The notes beneath the pieces were generated by a model that saw only the letters and a list, made by a program, of their open reading frames with translations, did not search any database and had not been told where the DNA came from. The position numbers and the translations under genes are program-made. A stretch of 49,989 nucleotides of DNA from Terriglobales bacterium (lineage in GTDB: Bacteria > Acidobacteriota > Terriglobia > Terriglobales > Acidobacteriaceae): contig JACPNP010000031.1 in NCBI GenBank assembly GCA_016185365.1, positions 1 to 49,989 of the forward strand. Reading direction: 5' to 3'. This document shows, one piece after another, positions 1-8,497 of the stretch; positions within the stretch are counted from its first letter, which is position 1, and each line of letters begins with the position of its first letter.

Positions 1-876
1 CCAGCCGTGGGTGACAACGCGTTTCGGCAGAGGCAGGTCAGCCGCCATCAGGAATGCGGGCCAATAGACGGCGTGGAAGCGGACGATCTCCTTGCCGATC
101 ATGTGCACGTCGGCGGGCCAATAGTGCTCGAACTGCTTCTGGTCTGACTTCCTGGGTGAACCGAGGCCAACGGCGGTGGCGTAATTGCTGAGCGCGTCCA
201 GCCACACATAGATGACGTGAGCCGGGTCATCGGGTACGGGGATGCCCCAATTCACTGTGGTGCGCGAAATGGAGAGGTCCTTCAATCCACCGCGGACAAA
301 GGAAAGCACTTCATTACGGCGGGTGTCGGGAAAGATGAAGTCCGGCTGAGAGGTGTAGAGCTGGATGAGCTTTTCCTGAAATGCGGAGAGCTTGAAGTAA
401 TAGTTCTCTTCGCTGACGGTCTCGGTGGGGCGTCCGCAGTCCGGACAGGGCGCACCGGGAGGCGCGTCGACATAGAGTTCGTCGAAGACGCAGTACTGGC
501 CGGTGTATGAGCCCTTGTAGATGAAGCCGCGGTCGCGCATACGGCGGAAGATCTCGTGCACGCCCTGCTTGTGGCGCTCTTCTGTGGTGCGGATGAAGTC
601 GTCGTACTGGATGTCCATGCGCGACCAGAGCGCCTTCCACTCGGCGGTCATCTCGTCCACAAACTGCTTTGGAGATTTACCCGCGGCGGCGGCGGAGCGC
701 TCGATCTTCTGGCCGTGCTCATCGGTGCCGGTGAGAAAGCGAGTGTCATCCCCGATCATGCGGTGGTAACGGGCAATGGCGTCGCAGACCAACGTGGTAT
801 ACGCGTGCCCGATGTGAGGCCGGGCATTCACGTAATAGATCGGGGTCGTGATGTAAAACTTGCGCGCTGAACTCAT
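1..876 (-). CDS. metG: Methionyl-tRNA synthetase, N-terminal part (cut by window edge)
   Basis: Charges tRNA-Met with methionine in the cytoplasm. Read leftwards from the ATG at 876, the protein opens with KFYITTPIYYVNARPHIGHAY, which carries the class I HIGH signature (PHIGH), followed by DDTRFLTGTDEHGQK, typical of MetRS. The gene runs off the left edge, so the KMSKS loop and the anticodon-binding domain are not seen. It is divergent from argS, with about 170 bases between the two starts. The identification is by motif recognition and is secure for the N-terminal catalytic domain. I cannot tell whether a C-terminal tRNA-binding extension exists. Confidence 0.93.
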   Translation of the reverse strand, partial: MSSARKFYITTPIYYVNARPHIGHAYTTLVCDAIARYHRMIGDDTRFLTGTDEHGQKIERSAAAAGKSPKQFVDEMTAEWKALWSRMDIQYDDFIRTTEERHKQGVHEIFRRMRDRGFIYKGSYTGQYCVFDELYVDAPPGAPCPDCGRPTETVSEENYYFKLSAFQEKLIQLYTSQPDFIFPDTRRNEVLSFVRGGLKDLSISRTTVNWGIPVPDDPAHVIYVWLDALSNYATAVGLGSPRKSDQKQFEHYWPADVHMIGKEIVRFHAVYWPAFLMAADLPLPKRVVTHGW

Positions 877-954
877 GCTTTGTATGACCGATAGTGCAAA
901 CTTCAATCTTAGGGAAGGGGCGGAGAAGCGTCAAACGAAGCGACGGAGGCGGTT

Positions 955-963
955 TGTTATAAT
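955..963 (+). promoter_or_regulatory. Extended -10 promoter element upstream of argS
   Basis: TGTTATAAT at 955-963 is a perfect extended -10 box (TGn plus TATAAT). No good -35 box is visible 17 bases upstream, as expected for an extended -10 promoter. The predicted transcript would start near 970 and carry a leader of about 75 bases before argS. Confidence 0.55.
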
Positions 964-1045
964 CGTTTGTTTCTCAATGATTTAGAGGCCGTGCCGGGGC
1001 GAAGAAGGGGTCGCCCCGTCGCCATCTCAGGAGCCGTGTCCCGAC

Positions 1046-3004
1046 TTGTACCGCGAGCTACAGACCCGCCTGACCGCCCATGTGCGCGATCTACTGCGCC
1101 GGCAGTATGACATCGAGCTGCCGAACATCGGCGTGGACCAGCCGCCGAACTCACAGTTCGGGGAGTTCGCGCTGACGTTCTGCTTCGAACTGGCCAAAAA
1201 GTTGCGGAAACCGCCACGCAAGATCGCCGAAGAAGTCGTTGCGGCGATGGGTAGTGTCCCGCGATTCGAGAAATTCGAAGTCGCGGGCGCTGGGTATATC
1301 AATGCCCGGGCAGACCGCGAGGCGCTTGCCGCCGGGATGCTGAAGGTCGCCGACAGGCCGAAGGTGCGGAGTGAAAAGATCCTAGTGGAGCATACCAGCA
1401 TCAATCCGAACAAGGCGGCGCACATCGGCCATCTGCGCAATGCCATCCTGGGCGATACATTCGTGCGCCTGCTGCGCCACACGGGCCATCCGGTGGACAT
1501 CCAGAATTACATCGACAACACCGGCGTGCAGGTGGCGGACGTAGTGGTCGGGTTCCTACAGTTCGAAGAGATCCGCACCGCGGAGCGGATGAAGACCCGC
1601 ATCGCGGAGGTCGAGACCCAGGGCCGGAAGCGGTTCGACTTCTACTGCTGGGACCTCTACGCGAAAGTCTCGCAGTGGTATGAGAAGACGGAAGAGAACA
1701 AGAAGATCCGGCTGACGACCCTGCACGAGATCGAGCATGGCGGGAATGAAGCGGCGGAGATGGCGGACCTGATCTCGACGGCGGTGCTACGGCGGCACCT
1801 GGAGACGATGGAGCGTCTGGACATCCGTTATGACTTCCTGCCGCGGGAGAGCGAGATCCTTTCGCTCCGGTTCTGGGAGTCGGCGTTCGCGCAACTGAAG
1901 GAAAAGGGCGTCCTGTATCTCGAGACCGCGGGCAAGAACAAAGGATGCTGGGTGATGAAGCGGGCCGGTTCGAGCGATGCCCCGGCGGAAGGCCCGGATG
2001 AGGACGCCAAGGTGATCGTGCGCTCGAACGGCACGGTGACCTATGTGGGCAAGGACATCGCCTACCACTTGTGGAAGTTCGGATCGCTGGGGCGCGACTT
2101 CGGTTATCGCAAGTTCTTCCGCTATCCGGACGGACATGAGGTGTGGATCTCCGCGAAGGATGGGGAGGCGGAGCACCCGCACTTTGGCGGGGTGGCGGCC
2201 ATCTACAACGTGATCGACACGCGGCAGTCCGACCCGCAGAACAATGTGGTGGAGGCCATCCGGGCGCTGGGACACACCCAGCAAGCCGATCACTACACTC
2301 ACTTTTCCTACGAAATGGTGGCGCTCACGCCGCGGTGCGCGATCGAACTGGGCTATGAAGTAAGCGAAGCGGAACGTTTGAAGGCGTATATCGAGGTCAG
2401 CGGGCGAAAAGGTTTCGGGGTAAAGGCCGACGACCTGCTGGATGCGCTGATCGCATCGGCGAAGAAAGAAGTCGACTCGAGGCATCCGCAGTTGGCGGAT
2501 GAGGAACGAACGGACATCGCCACCCAGATCGCCATCGGGGCGTTACGGTACTTCATGCTGAAGTTCACCAAGACCTCGGTGATAGCGTTCGATTTTCGCG
2601 ACGCGCTGAGTTTTGAGGGCGAGACCGGACCGTATTGCCAGTATGCCGTGGTCCGGGCGACAAATATCTTCCGCAAAGCGGGGTTTACGCCGGAGGATGC
2701 GTTGCGCGATGCGGGGGGACTGCGTGAGGGGCTGCGCGAGGACGACATCTGGGACGTCTGGCTGGCGGCATCCAAACTGTCACTGACGATCGAACAATGC
2801 ATCGCGACGACCGAGCCGGCATATCTGGCGAAATATGCATTCCAATTGGCGCAACTGTTCAACAACTTCTACCACAAGCACCACATCCTGACCGAAGAGG
2901 ACGCACAGAGGAAACTGTTCCTGCTGACAACGGCCGCGGTGGCGAGAAGGGAATTGGTAAGGGCGCTGAGAGTATTAGGGATAAAAGTGCCGGATGTGAT
3001 GTAG
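1046..3004 (+). CDS. argS: Arginyl-tRNA synthetase
   Basis: Class I synthetase (652 aa) that charges tRNA-Arg in the cytoplasm. The N-terminal ArgRS-specific additional domain (about 1-90) is followed by the HIGH motif at residues 126-129 (AAHIGHLRNAILGD), the KMSKS-equivalent GRKG loop in the middle, and a C-terminal DALR-type anticodon-binding domain containing FEGETGPYCQYAVVR. The first usable in-frame start is TTG at 1046, with AGGAG about 13 bases upstream; no ATG or GTG is in frame nearby. At about 650 aa it is longer than the usual 550-580, partly through an insertion after the HIGH region. It converges on pepA. Confidence 0.95.
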   Translation: MYRELQTRLTAHVRDLLRRQYDIELPNIGVDQPPNSQFGEFALTFCFELAKKLRKPPRKIAEEVVAAMGSVPRFEKFEVAGAGYINARADREALAAGMLKVADRPKVRSEKILVEHTSINPNKAAHIGHLRNAILGDTFVRLLRHTGHPVDIQNYIDNTGVQVADVVVGFLQFEEIRTAERMKTRIAEVETQGRKRFDFYCWDLYAKVSQWYEKTEENKKIRLTTLHEIEHGGNEAAEMADLISTAVLRRHLETMERLDIRYDFLPRESEILSLRFWESAFAQLKEKGVLYLETAGKNKGCWVMKRAGSSDAPAEGPDEDAKVIVRSNGTVTYVGKDIAYHLWKFGSLGRDFGYRKFFRYPDGHEVWISAKDGEAEHPHFGGVAAIYNVIDTRQSDPQNNVVEAIRALGHTQQADHYTHFSYEMVALTPRCAIELGYEVSEAERLKAYIEVSGRKGFGVKADDLLDALIASAKKEVDSRHPQLADEERTDIATQIAIGALRYFMLKFTKTSVIAFDFRDALSFEGETGPYCQYAVVRATNIFRKAGFTPEDALRDAGGLREGLREDDIWDVWLAASKLSLTIEQCIATTEPAYLAKYAFQLAQLFNNFYHKHHILTEEDAQRKLFLLTTAAVARRELVRALRVLGIKVPDVM

Positions 3005-3030
3005 GGTCGTGCTTTGTGCACAGCCGAGGG

Positions 3031-3050
3031 CCCTTCGACTACGCTCAGGG
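3031..3050. repeat. REP-like intergenic palindrome
   Basis: CCCTTCGACTACGCTCAGGG lies between the convergent argS and pepA genes. Its ends (CCCT/AGGG) pair. The same end motifs, CCTTCGACT and GCTCAGG, recur around a longer GC stem at 23811-23846. Translations across such sequences give the spurious peptides FDYAQGR and LRSGQA that are common in environmental genomes. Probably a dispersed extragenic palindromic repeat; it may also serve as a bidirectional terminator hairpin. Confidence 0.55.
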
Positions 3051-3085
3051 CAGGCTTCTGTGCCACCAGAGTGTCGGCGGTGCTT

Positions 3086-4606
3086 CTACGCTGTGAAGCT
3101 TCGTACAAATTCCACCAAACTGCGAACCGGGATCCCGCTGGGTCCCTTGGCGATCCAGGGTTTGGCCTCTTCCATCCAGGCAACGCCGGCGATATCGAGG
3201 TGGATCCAGGGCCGGTCATCCACAAACTCCTGAAGGAACTTGGCCGCGGTGATGGCGCCACCCCAGCGTCCGCCGGAGTTGACGATGTCACCGATCTGGC
3301 TCTTGATCAGGTCGCGATACTCGTCGTCGATGGGCAAGCGCCAGAACTTTTCTCCGGCTGAGGACGCGGCCTTCTGAAAGCGGGAGTGCATATCGTCGTC
3401 ATTGCAGAAGATCCCGGCATTGAGCATCCCGAGGGCGACGACGCAGGCGCCGGTCAACGTGGCGGCATCGACCAGATGGGTGGCGCCGAGTTCACGGGCA
3501 TAACACAGGCCGTCCGCCAGGACCAGGCGGCCTTCGGCATCCGTGTTGATGATCTCGATGGCCGTGCCGTTCATGGCGAACTGCACATCGCCGGGCTTTT
3601 GCGCTGTGCCGGAAGGCATGTTCTCCGCGGCGCAGACCACACCGATGACTTTCACGGCGGGTTTCAGGCGCGCAATGGCGCGCATGGCGCCGATCATGGC
3701 CGCGCCGCCGGCCATGTCATATTTCATCTTCTCCATGCCGTCCGCCGGCTTGATGGAAATGCCGCCGGTGTCGAAGGTGATGCCTTTGCCCACCAGGCCG
3801 ATCACGGGCGCGCCGGCGATGGGCTTGTGCTGCGGCTCGTAGGTCATGACGATGAGCGCAGGCGGTTCGGCGGAGCCCTGGGAAACGCTCCAGAAGGCCC
3901 CCATCTTCAATTCCTTGATCTTGTCCGTGCTGTGGACCTCGCACTTGAGCCCGGCCTCGGCGCACATCTTCCTGGCGCGTTCACCGAGGATCGTGGGCGT
4001 CATCTTGTTGCCCGGCTCGTTGACGAGGTCGCGGGTGAAGTTCTGGGATTCGCCGATGATCACGCCGGTATTCAGGGCGGACTCAAGCTGGGTTTTGTCA
4101 GACGTTGGGGGCGCGAGGATGGTGAGTTCATCCAAGCGCTGATCTTTGCGGTCGGAGGCGTAGTAGTTGGGGTCGAAGTCGGCGACAAATGCGCCTTCCA
4201 CGATGGCGCGGACCGCCTCAGGGGCGGAGACGGCGCTGTGCTCGGGAAGGGCAATGGTCAACGATTTTAGGTCCTTAGACTTGACGAAACGAACGGCAGT
4301 GCCCGCCACACGGCGTAATTCGTCCGCGGAGAACCGGGAAGATTTTCCGCCACCGACCAGGAGGAAGCGCTTGGCCGCGAGTCCCTTGGGGTAGTGGAGC
4401 AGTGTGGTCTCTTGAGGCTTGGCGGTGATGTCGCCGATGGCGAGGACATCCATCACCGCATTTGCATCCGCAATGGCTGGGCCGGCGGCGACGAGGGGAT
4501 GCGGTTTCGCGTCCTTGGACTTGTCGGTGTTGTGGTCAAGGACGACGGCGGCAAGACAATCGGAGAGTGATTCAGCGACAGTGGCGTAGGCGAGTGAGAT
4601 TTTCAT
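3086..4606 (-). CDS. pepA: Leucyl aminopeptidase (M17 family)
   Basis: A 506-aa cytosolic metallo-exopeptidase that removes N-terminal residues from peptides. The M17 signature NTDAEGRL is at residues 354-361, and the metal/active-site segment VGKGITFDTGG (Lys274) and the KYDMAGGAA segment are intact. The N-terminal domain (about 1-160) is the usual diverged regulatory domain. The gene starts 33 bases after smpB on the same strand, so the two are probably co-transcribed. Length and motifs are normal for the family. Some family members also bind DNA (PepA/XerA), but nothing here shows that. Confidence 0.95.
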   Translation of the reverse strand: MKISLAYATVAESLSDCLAAVVLDHNTDKSKDAKPHPLVAAGPAIADANAVMDVLAIGDITAKPQETTLLHYPKGLAAKRFLLVGGGKSSRFSADELRRVAGTAVRFVKSKDLKSLTIALPEHSAVSAPEAVRAIVEGAFVADFDPNYYASDRKDQRLDELTILAPPTSDKTQLESALNTGVIIGESQNFTRDLVNEPGNKMTPTILGERARKMCAEAGLKCEVHSTDKIKELKMGAFWSVSQGSAEPPALIVMTYEPQHKPIAGAPVIGLVGKGITFDTGGISIKPADGMEKMKYDMAGGAAMIGAMRAIARLKPAVKVIGVVCAAENMPSGTAQKPGDVQFAMNGTAIEIINTDAEGRLVLADGLCYARELGATHLVDAATLTGACVVALGMLNAGIFCNDDDMHSRFQKAASSAGEKFWRLPIDDEYRDLIKSQIGDIVNSGGRWGGAITAAKFLQEFVDDRPWIHLDIAGVAWMEEAKPWIAKGPSGIPVRSLVEFVRSFTA

Positions 4607-4639
4607 AATGGCGTTTGAGTCCCTGTTACTGAATTCTAG

Positions 4640-5170
4640 TCATTCGCGGGCCTTGCGGGCGCGGATGGCGTCGCGGGCTTCGCGTTCGTCGGTGCGGCGG
4701 CGTTCGGTCTCGCGCTTGTCCCATTCCTGCTTGCCTTTGGCCATGGCGATCTCGATCTTCACTTTGCCGTTCTTGAAGTACATCCGGGTGGGGATCAAGG
4801 TGAGGCCCTTGGTCCGGAGCCTGGCAGCAAGCTTATTGATCTCGGTTCGGCTGGCGAGCAGTTTGCGAGTGCGCAGGGGCTCGTGATTCGCGTAACTACC
4901 GTGTTCATACGCGCCAATGTGGGCGTTCAGCAGCCAAAGCTCGTTATCTTTGACCAGGGCGTACGCGTCTTTCAAGTTGGCCTGGCCCTTGCGGACGGAC
5001 TTGACTTCCGTGCCCCGGAGAACGACGCCGGCTTCCATGCGGTCATTGAGGATGTAATTGTGGCTGGCGGAGCGGTTGACGGAGGCGTCCCGCTCCCCGG
5101 CGGCGACAGGGTCGCGCTTGGGGTTCTTAGGCTTATGGGCCTGAATGGCATGGGATGACGGGCGGGGCAT
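4640..5170 (-). CDS. smpB: SsrA-binding protein SmpB
   Basis: A 176-aa partner of tmRNA in trans-translation, rescuing stalled ribosomes. SASHNYILNDRMEAGVVLRGTEVKSVR and the ANLKDAYA segment are characteristic. The basic C-terminal tail (KGKQEWDKRETERRRTDERE) is the part that enters the mRNA channel. The N-terminus is about 20 residues longer than usual and rich in Lys and Pro; the start at 5170 lacks an evident Shine-Dalgarno sequence, but no later start precedes the conserved core. No ssrA gene is seen in the window. pepA follows 33 bases downstream. Confidence 0.95.
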   Translation of the reverse strand: MPRPSSHAIQAHKPKNPKRDPVAAGERDASVNRSASHNYILNDRMEAGVVLRGTEVKSVRKGQANLKDAYALVKDNELWLLNAHIGAYEHGSYANHEPLRTRKLLASRTEINKLAARLRTKGLTLIPTRMYFKNGKVKIEIAMAKGKQEWDKRETERRRTDEREARDAIRARKARE

Positions 5171-5261
5171 ACAAAAACGCGTAAACGTGTTGATAGGTCT
5201 AAGCGTCTAATCTATCACAGGCTTACGCGCCCTGATTCCGACGGATGGGTGGGAGAGGTGC

Positions 5262-5270
5262 TGGTATAAT
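5262..5270 (+). promoter_or_regulatory. Extended -10 promoter of the secretin operon
   Basis: TGGTATAAT at 5262-5270 is an extended -10 box. Transcription would begin near 5277, downstream of the first in-frame ATG at 5245. This excludes that ATG and supports the TTG start at 5347, which has AAGGAG at 5336-5341. Confidence 0.6.
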
Positions 5271-5346
5271 CGGCCTTCGCCACCCGCGGGCGGAAGCCTG
5301 CGGCACGCGCAAACAAACGACAGTACTCCATCCGCAAGGAGTCCGA

Positions 5347-7608
5347 TTGAAACGGCTGCTAAGAACCCTCTGGTTTCCGCTGCTGATCCTGCTCATGTCC
5401 GGCACCCTGGCGGCGGAATCCCCACGCTCTCTTTACAACAAAGGCAAGCAGGCGGAGACAAAACAAGACTATGTCGCCGCCTATGAGGCCTACATCGAGG
5501 CCTACAAACAAAAGCCGACCGAGCTGAAATACCGAACGGCGGCGCAGCGCACCCGGTTCTGGGCATCGGCGACGCATGTGAACCGAGGGCAGGCGCTGCG
5601 CGACCAGGGCAAACTGGCCGAAGCTCTCTCGGAATTTGAGATCGCGCAGCAGATCGACCCGTCAAACTTCGCGGCCGACCAAGAGATGAAACGCACCCGG
5701 GCGCTGGTGCAAGCGATGGAAAGCAGTGGAGGGCAGCCCCCGCCGGCCCCGCCACCGCAATCTCCGATCAGCAAACGGCTGGAAGAAGCGGCGGAGCCGG
5801 TAGACCTGGCGCCGGTCTCGCCCGCTCCGATCACCCTGGAAATCGCCAATGACAGCAAGATGGTCTATGAGACCATCGGAGCTCTGGACATCCTGGCCTT
5901 CAATTCCAATACATTCTGGCGTCCTATTACTTCGAATACGATCTATGTTGCGGCCAATACCGCGCAGAAACGCAAAGAACTTGAGCAGAGCGTCCTGAAG
6001 ACGTTCTACCTTTCGAACCTGGCGGCGGCGACCGACCTGCAGGACGTGGTGCAGGCGCTGCGGCAGATCCTGGAGATCCAGAAGGTGCAGCCGGTGAACT
6101 CGCAGAGCGCGATCATCGTGCGGGGCACGCCGGACCAGATCGCGCTGGCCGAGAAGATCATCAATGACATCGACAAGGCGCGTCCCGAGGTGATCGTGGA
6201 CATCGCGATCATGCAGGTGCGGCGCGACAAGGTACGCAATCTTGGCGCGGCGCTGCCGACATCGGGCACGATCGGCTTGGCGGGGACAACATCGACGAGT
6301 ACGGGAACCGGCACGGGCACGACCTCGACCACCAACCCGAACACCATCAATCTTAATAGTCTGGCGAACCTGAAGGCCACCAACTTCATCGTGACCATTC
6401 CCAGCGCCACGGCGAATTTTCTCTTCACCGATTCCGATTCCAAGCTGATCCAGAACCCGCAGATACGCGCGTCTGATGGACAAAAAGCTTCGTTGAAGAT
6501 CGGTGACCGCGTGCCCATCGCGACCGGGTCGGTGGGGAACCCGATCGGCGGCACCATCGGCGCAGTGAACTCGCTGGTCAACACGCAGTTCCAATACATC
6601 GATGTGGGTGTGAACATCGACATCACGCCGCGGGTATACCAGGGGCGAGAGATCGGCCTGAAGCTGTCACTCGACGTCTCGTCCGTGACCGGATCGAGCA
6701 GCATCGGCGGCATCAACCAGCCCATCATCAGCCAGAGAAAGATCGAGCATGACATCCGCCTGAAAGAAGGTGAAGTCAACCTGCTGGGCGGCATCTTCGA
6801 GGACACGGACACGCGCACCATCCAGGGCCTGCCCTGGCTGGCGCAATTGCCCTTCTTCAAGTACTTCTTCGGCAGCGAGCGCAAAGAGAGGCTGGAGAAC
6901 GAGATCGTGTTCGTGCTGATCCCGCGCATCGTGCGGGGCCCGGAGATATCCGACCTGAATCAGCGGACCATCGATATCGGCACCGCGAATGCCATCGACC
7001 TGCGCCGAGTGAGCCGTCCGGCAACGCCCGCCACCCCGGCGACGCAGACGCCAGTAACACCCTCGCAACAGCCACAACAGCCGCCTGTAACGCAGCCGCA
7101 ATCGCTGGGACCGGCGCCGGTGACAGCGCCACCGCCGAGCGCCAACGCGGCCGCCAAGTTGAATACAGGCGCGGAAACCGTTGCACCGCCAAGCGCACCG
7201 GGACTGCGGATGGATCCTCCGTCGGTGAGCCAGGGTGTGGGGTCGACGTTCTCGATCCAAGTGACGGTGAGCGGGATAAGCGACCTTTACTCAGCACCGA
7301 TGCAGATCAGCTACGATCCGAAGGTGTTGCAACTGACATCGATCTCGAATGGCGATCTGTTGTCGCGCGACGGCCAGCCGGCGGCGCTGGTGCATCGTGA
7401 GGACACGGACGCAGGACTGATCCAGGCCAATGCGAGCCGTCCGCCGGGCGCGGGCGGGATCAGCGGTGACGGTGTGATCTATACGCTGACGTTCCTGGCG
7501 AAGGCCAAGGGCGATACCCAGGTCACCGTACAGAAACCCAACCTGCGGAACAGCCAGCAACAGACCATTGCGCTGGGCTCGGCGACCGCGGTTGTGAGCG
7601 TAAAATAA
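5347..7608 (+). CDS. Secretin (GspD/PilQ family) with C-terminal cohesin-like domain
   Basis: An outer-membrane secretin of 753 aa from the TTG at 5347 (AAGGAG five bases upstream, promoter at 5262). In order: a signal peptide (MKRLLRTLWFPLLILLMSG), a TPR-like region to about 120, a Pro-rich linker, a short N-domain region with FYLSNLAAATDLQDVVQALR, and the secretin channel domain (about 330-530) with VGVNIDITPRV, KEGEVNLLGG and NEIVFVLIPRIVR. A Pro/Thr/Gln-rich linker and a cohesin-like domain (about 615-753, ISDLYSAPMQISYDP) follow. It heads a run with two pseudopilin genes, so a type II secretion or type IV pilus-like machine is likely. No ATPase or inner-membrane platform gene is nearby. 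The cohesin-like domain may anchor partners outside the cell; that is inference. Confidence 0.9.
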   Translation: MKRLLRTLWFPLLILLMSGTLAAESPRSLYNKGKQAETKQDYVAAYEAYIEAYKQKPTELKYRTAAQRTRFWASATHVNRGQALRDQGKLAEALSEFEIAQQIDPSNFAADQEMKRTRALVQAMESSGGQPPPAPPPQSPISKRLEEAAEPVDLAPVSPAPITLEIANDSKMVYETIGALDILAFNSNTFWRPITSNTIYVAANTAQKRKELEQSVLKTFYLSNLAAATDLQDVVQALRQILEIQKVQPVNSQSAIIVRGTPDQIALAEKIINDIDKARPEVIVDIAIMQVRRDKVRNLGAALPTSGTIGLAGTTSTSTGTGTGTTSTTNPNTINLNSLANLKATNFIVTIPSATANFLFTDSDSKLIQNPQIRASDGQKASLKIGDRVPIATGSVGNPIGGTIGAVNSLVNTQFQYIDVGVNIDITPRVYQGREIGLKLSLDVSSVTGSSSIGGINQPIISQRKIEHDIRLKEGEVNLLGGIFEDTDTRTIQGLPWLAQLPFFKYFFGSERKERLENEIVFVLIPRIVRGPEISDLNQRTIDIGTANAIDLRRVSRPATPATPATQTPVTPSQQPQQPPVTQPQSLGPAPVTAPPPSANAAAKLNTGAETVAPPSAPGLRMDPPSVSQGVGSTFSIQVTVSGISDLYSAPMQISYDPKVLQLTSISNGDLLSRDGQPAALVHREDTDAGLIQANASRPPGAGGISGDGVIYTLTFLAKAKGDTQVTVQKPNLRNSQQQTIALGSATAVVSVK

Positions 7609-7617
7609 CGGGTACAA

Positions 7618-8073
7618 ATGCTTCCCAAGTGCCTCCAACGCGGCGTGACGCTGATCGAGCTGGTGGCGACCATCGCCATCCTCTCGATCCTGGTGGGCGC
7701 GGCACTGCCGGTGGCGCGCGTGGCAGTGAAGCGGGAGAAGGAACGCGAGCTGCGCCGGGACCTTTGGGAGATGCGGGACGCCATCGACCGGTTCAAGGAT
7801 GCGGCAGACCGGGGCGCGTTCCAGATCAAGGTCGGGACGGAGGGCTATCCGCCTGACCTGGAGACACTGGTGGAAGGCGTTGATGTGCAGGGCAAGAAAG
7901 TGCGCTTCCTGCGCCGCATTCCCGTCGACCCGATGACCGGCAAAGCCGAATGGAACCTGTTCTCGATGCAGGACGATCCGAAAGGCTCCTCCTGGGGCGG
8001 GGAACATGTGTTCGACGTGCGTACCAAGTCGGATGGGACGGCGCTGGACGGCACGAAGTACAGCGAGTGGTAG
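7618..8073 (+). CDS. Type II secretion/type IV pilin-like pseudopilin (GspG-like)
   Basis: A 151-aa inner-membrane pilin-like protein. The prepilin cleavage/methylation motif is CLQRGVTLIELVATIAILSI: cleavage after Gly, Val instead of the usual Phe at +1, and Glu at +5, continuing into the hydrophobic helix. The globular part contains VEGVDVQGKKVRFLRRIPVDPMTGKAEW, a GspG-like feature. It starts 9 bases after the secretin stop and precedes a second pseudopilin by 7 bases, so the three form an operon. Val at +1 is a slight departure from consensus. A prepilin peptidase is not encoded in the window. Confidence 0.87.
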   Translation: MLPKCLQRGVTLIELVATIAILSILVGAALPVARVAVKREKERELRRDLWEMRDAIDRFKDAADRGAFQIKVGTEGYPPDLETLVEGVDVQGKKVRFLRRIPVDPMTGKAEWNLFSMQDDPKGSSWGGEHVFDVRTKSDGTALDGTKYSEW

Positions 8074-8080
8074 TCAAGGG

Positions 8081-8479
8081 ATGAGAAAGCGCAGACAGCC
8101 CCGCGGCTTTACGCTGATCGAGCTGATGATCGTGATCTCGATCATCATGATCCTCATGTCCGTGGCGGCCCCGATGTACTCGCAGTCCATCCGCCGGGCC
8201 AAGGAAGCGGTGCTTCGTCAGGACCTCTACACGCTGCGACTGGCCATCGACCAATACACGCAAGACAAGTTGCGCGGGCCGCAGTCGCTCGATGATCTGG
8301 TCTCCGCCGGTTATCTCCGCTCCGTCCCCAAGGACCCCGCGACCGGCACCTCAGAAACCTGGCAGGTCACGATGGAGGACACGCTGCTTTCCATCGACCA
8401 GACCGACCCGGGCATCACGGACGTGCACAGCGGGTCGAGCGAGACCGCGACCGACGGCACGCTCTATAGCGAATGGTGA
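8081..8479 (+). CDS. Second pilin-like pseudopilin (GspG-like)
   Basis: A 132-aa protein from the ATG at 8081. An in-frame GTG/ATG further upstream would lie inside the preceding gene. It has a canonical prepilin motif RGFTLIELMIVISIIMILM, with Phe at +1 and Glu at +5. The globular region includes SLDDLVSAGYLRSVPKDPATG, and both this protein and its neighbour end in YSEW, suggesting descent by tandem duplication. It starts 7 bases after the preceding stop, with AAGGG directly before the ATG. Probably a major or minor pseudopilin of the same export or pilus machine as the secretin. Confidence 0.87.
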   Translation: MRKRRQPRGFTLIELMIVISIIMILMSVAAPMYSQSIRRAKEAVLRQDLYTLRLAIDQYTQDKLRGPQSLDDLVSAGYLRSVPKDPATGTSETWQVTMEDTLLSIDQTDPGITDVHSGSSETATDGTLYSEW

Positions 8480-8483
8480 CGGT

Positions 8484-8489
8484 TATAAT
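8484..8489 (+). promoter_or_regulatory. -10 box just before hutU
   Basis: A perfect TATAAT ends only 8 bases before the hutU ATG at 8498, so the transcript would start at about 8496 and be almost leaderless. No convincing -35 box is seen. Confidence 0.4.
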
Positions 8490-8497
8490 GGCGAGTC

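Noticed and set aside
3386-4270. 294-codon open frame on the plus strand
   Set aside because: Antisense to pepA, His/Gly/Asp-rich as expected from the reverse complement of its codons; no motif.
5245-5346. 34-residue N-terminal extension of the secretin from an ATG
   Set aside because: The ATG lies upstream of the extended -10 box, and the extension precedes a normal signal peptide; the TTG at 5347 has a good ribosome-binding site.
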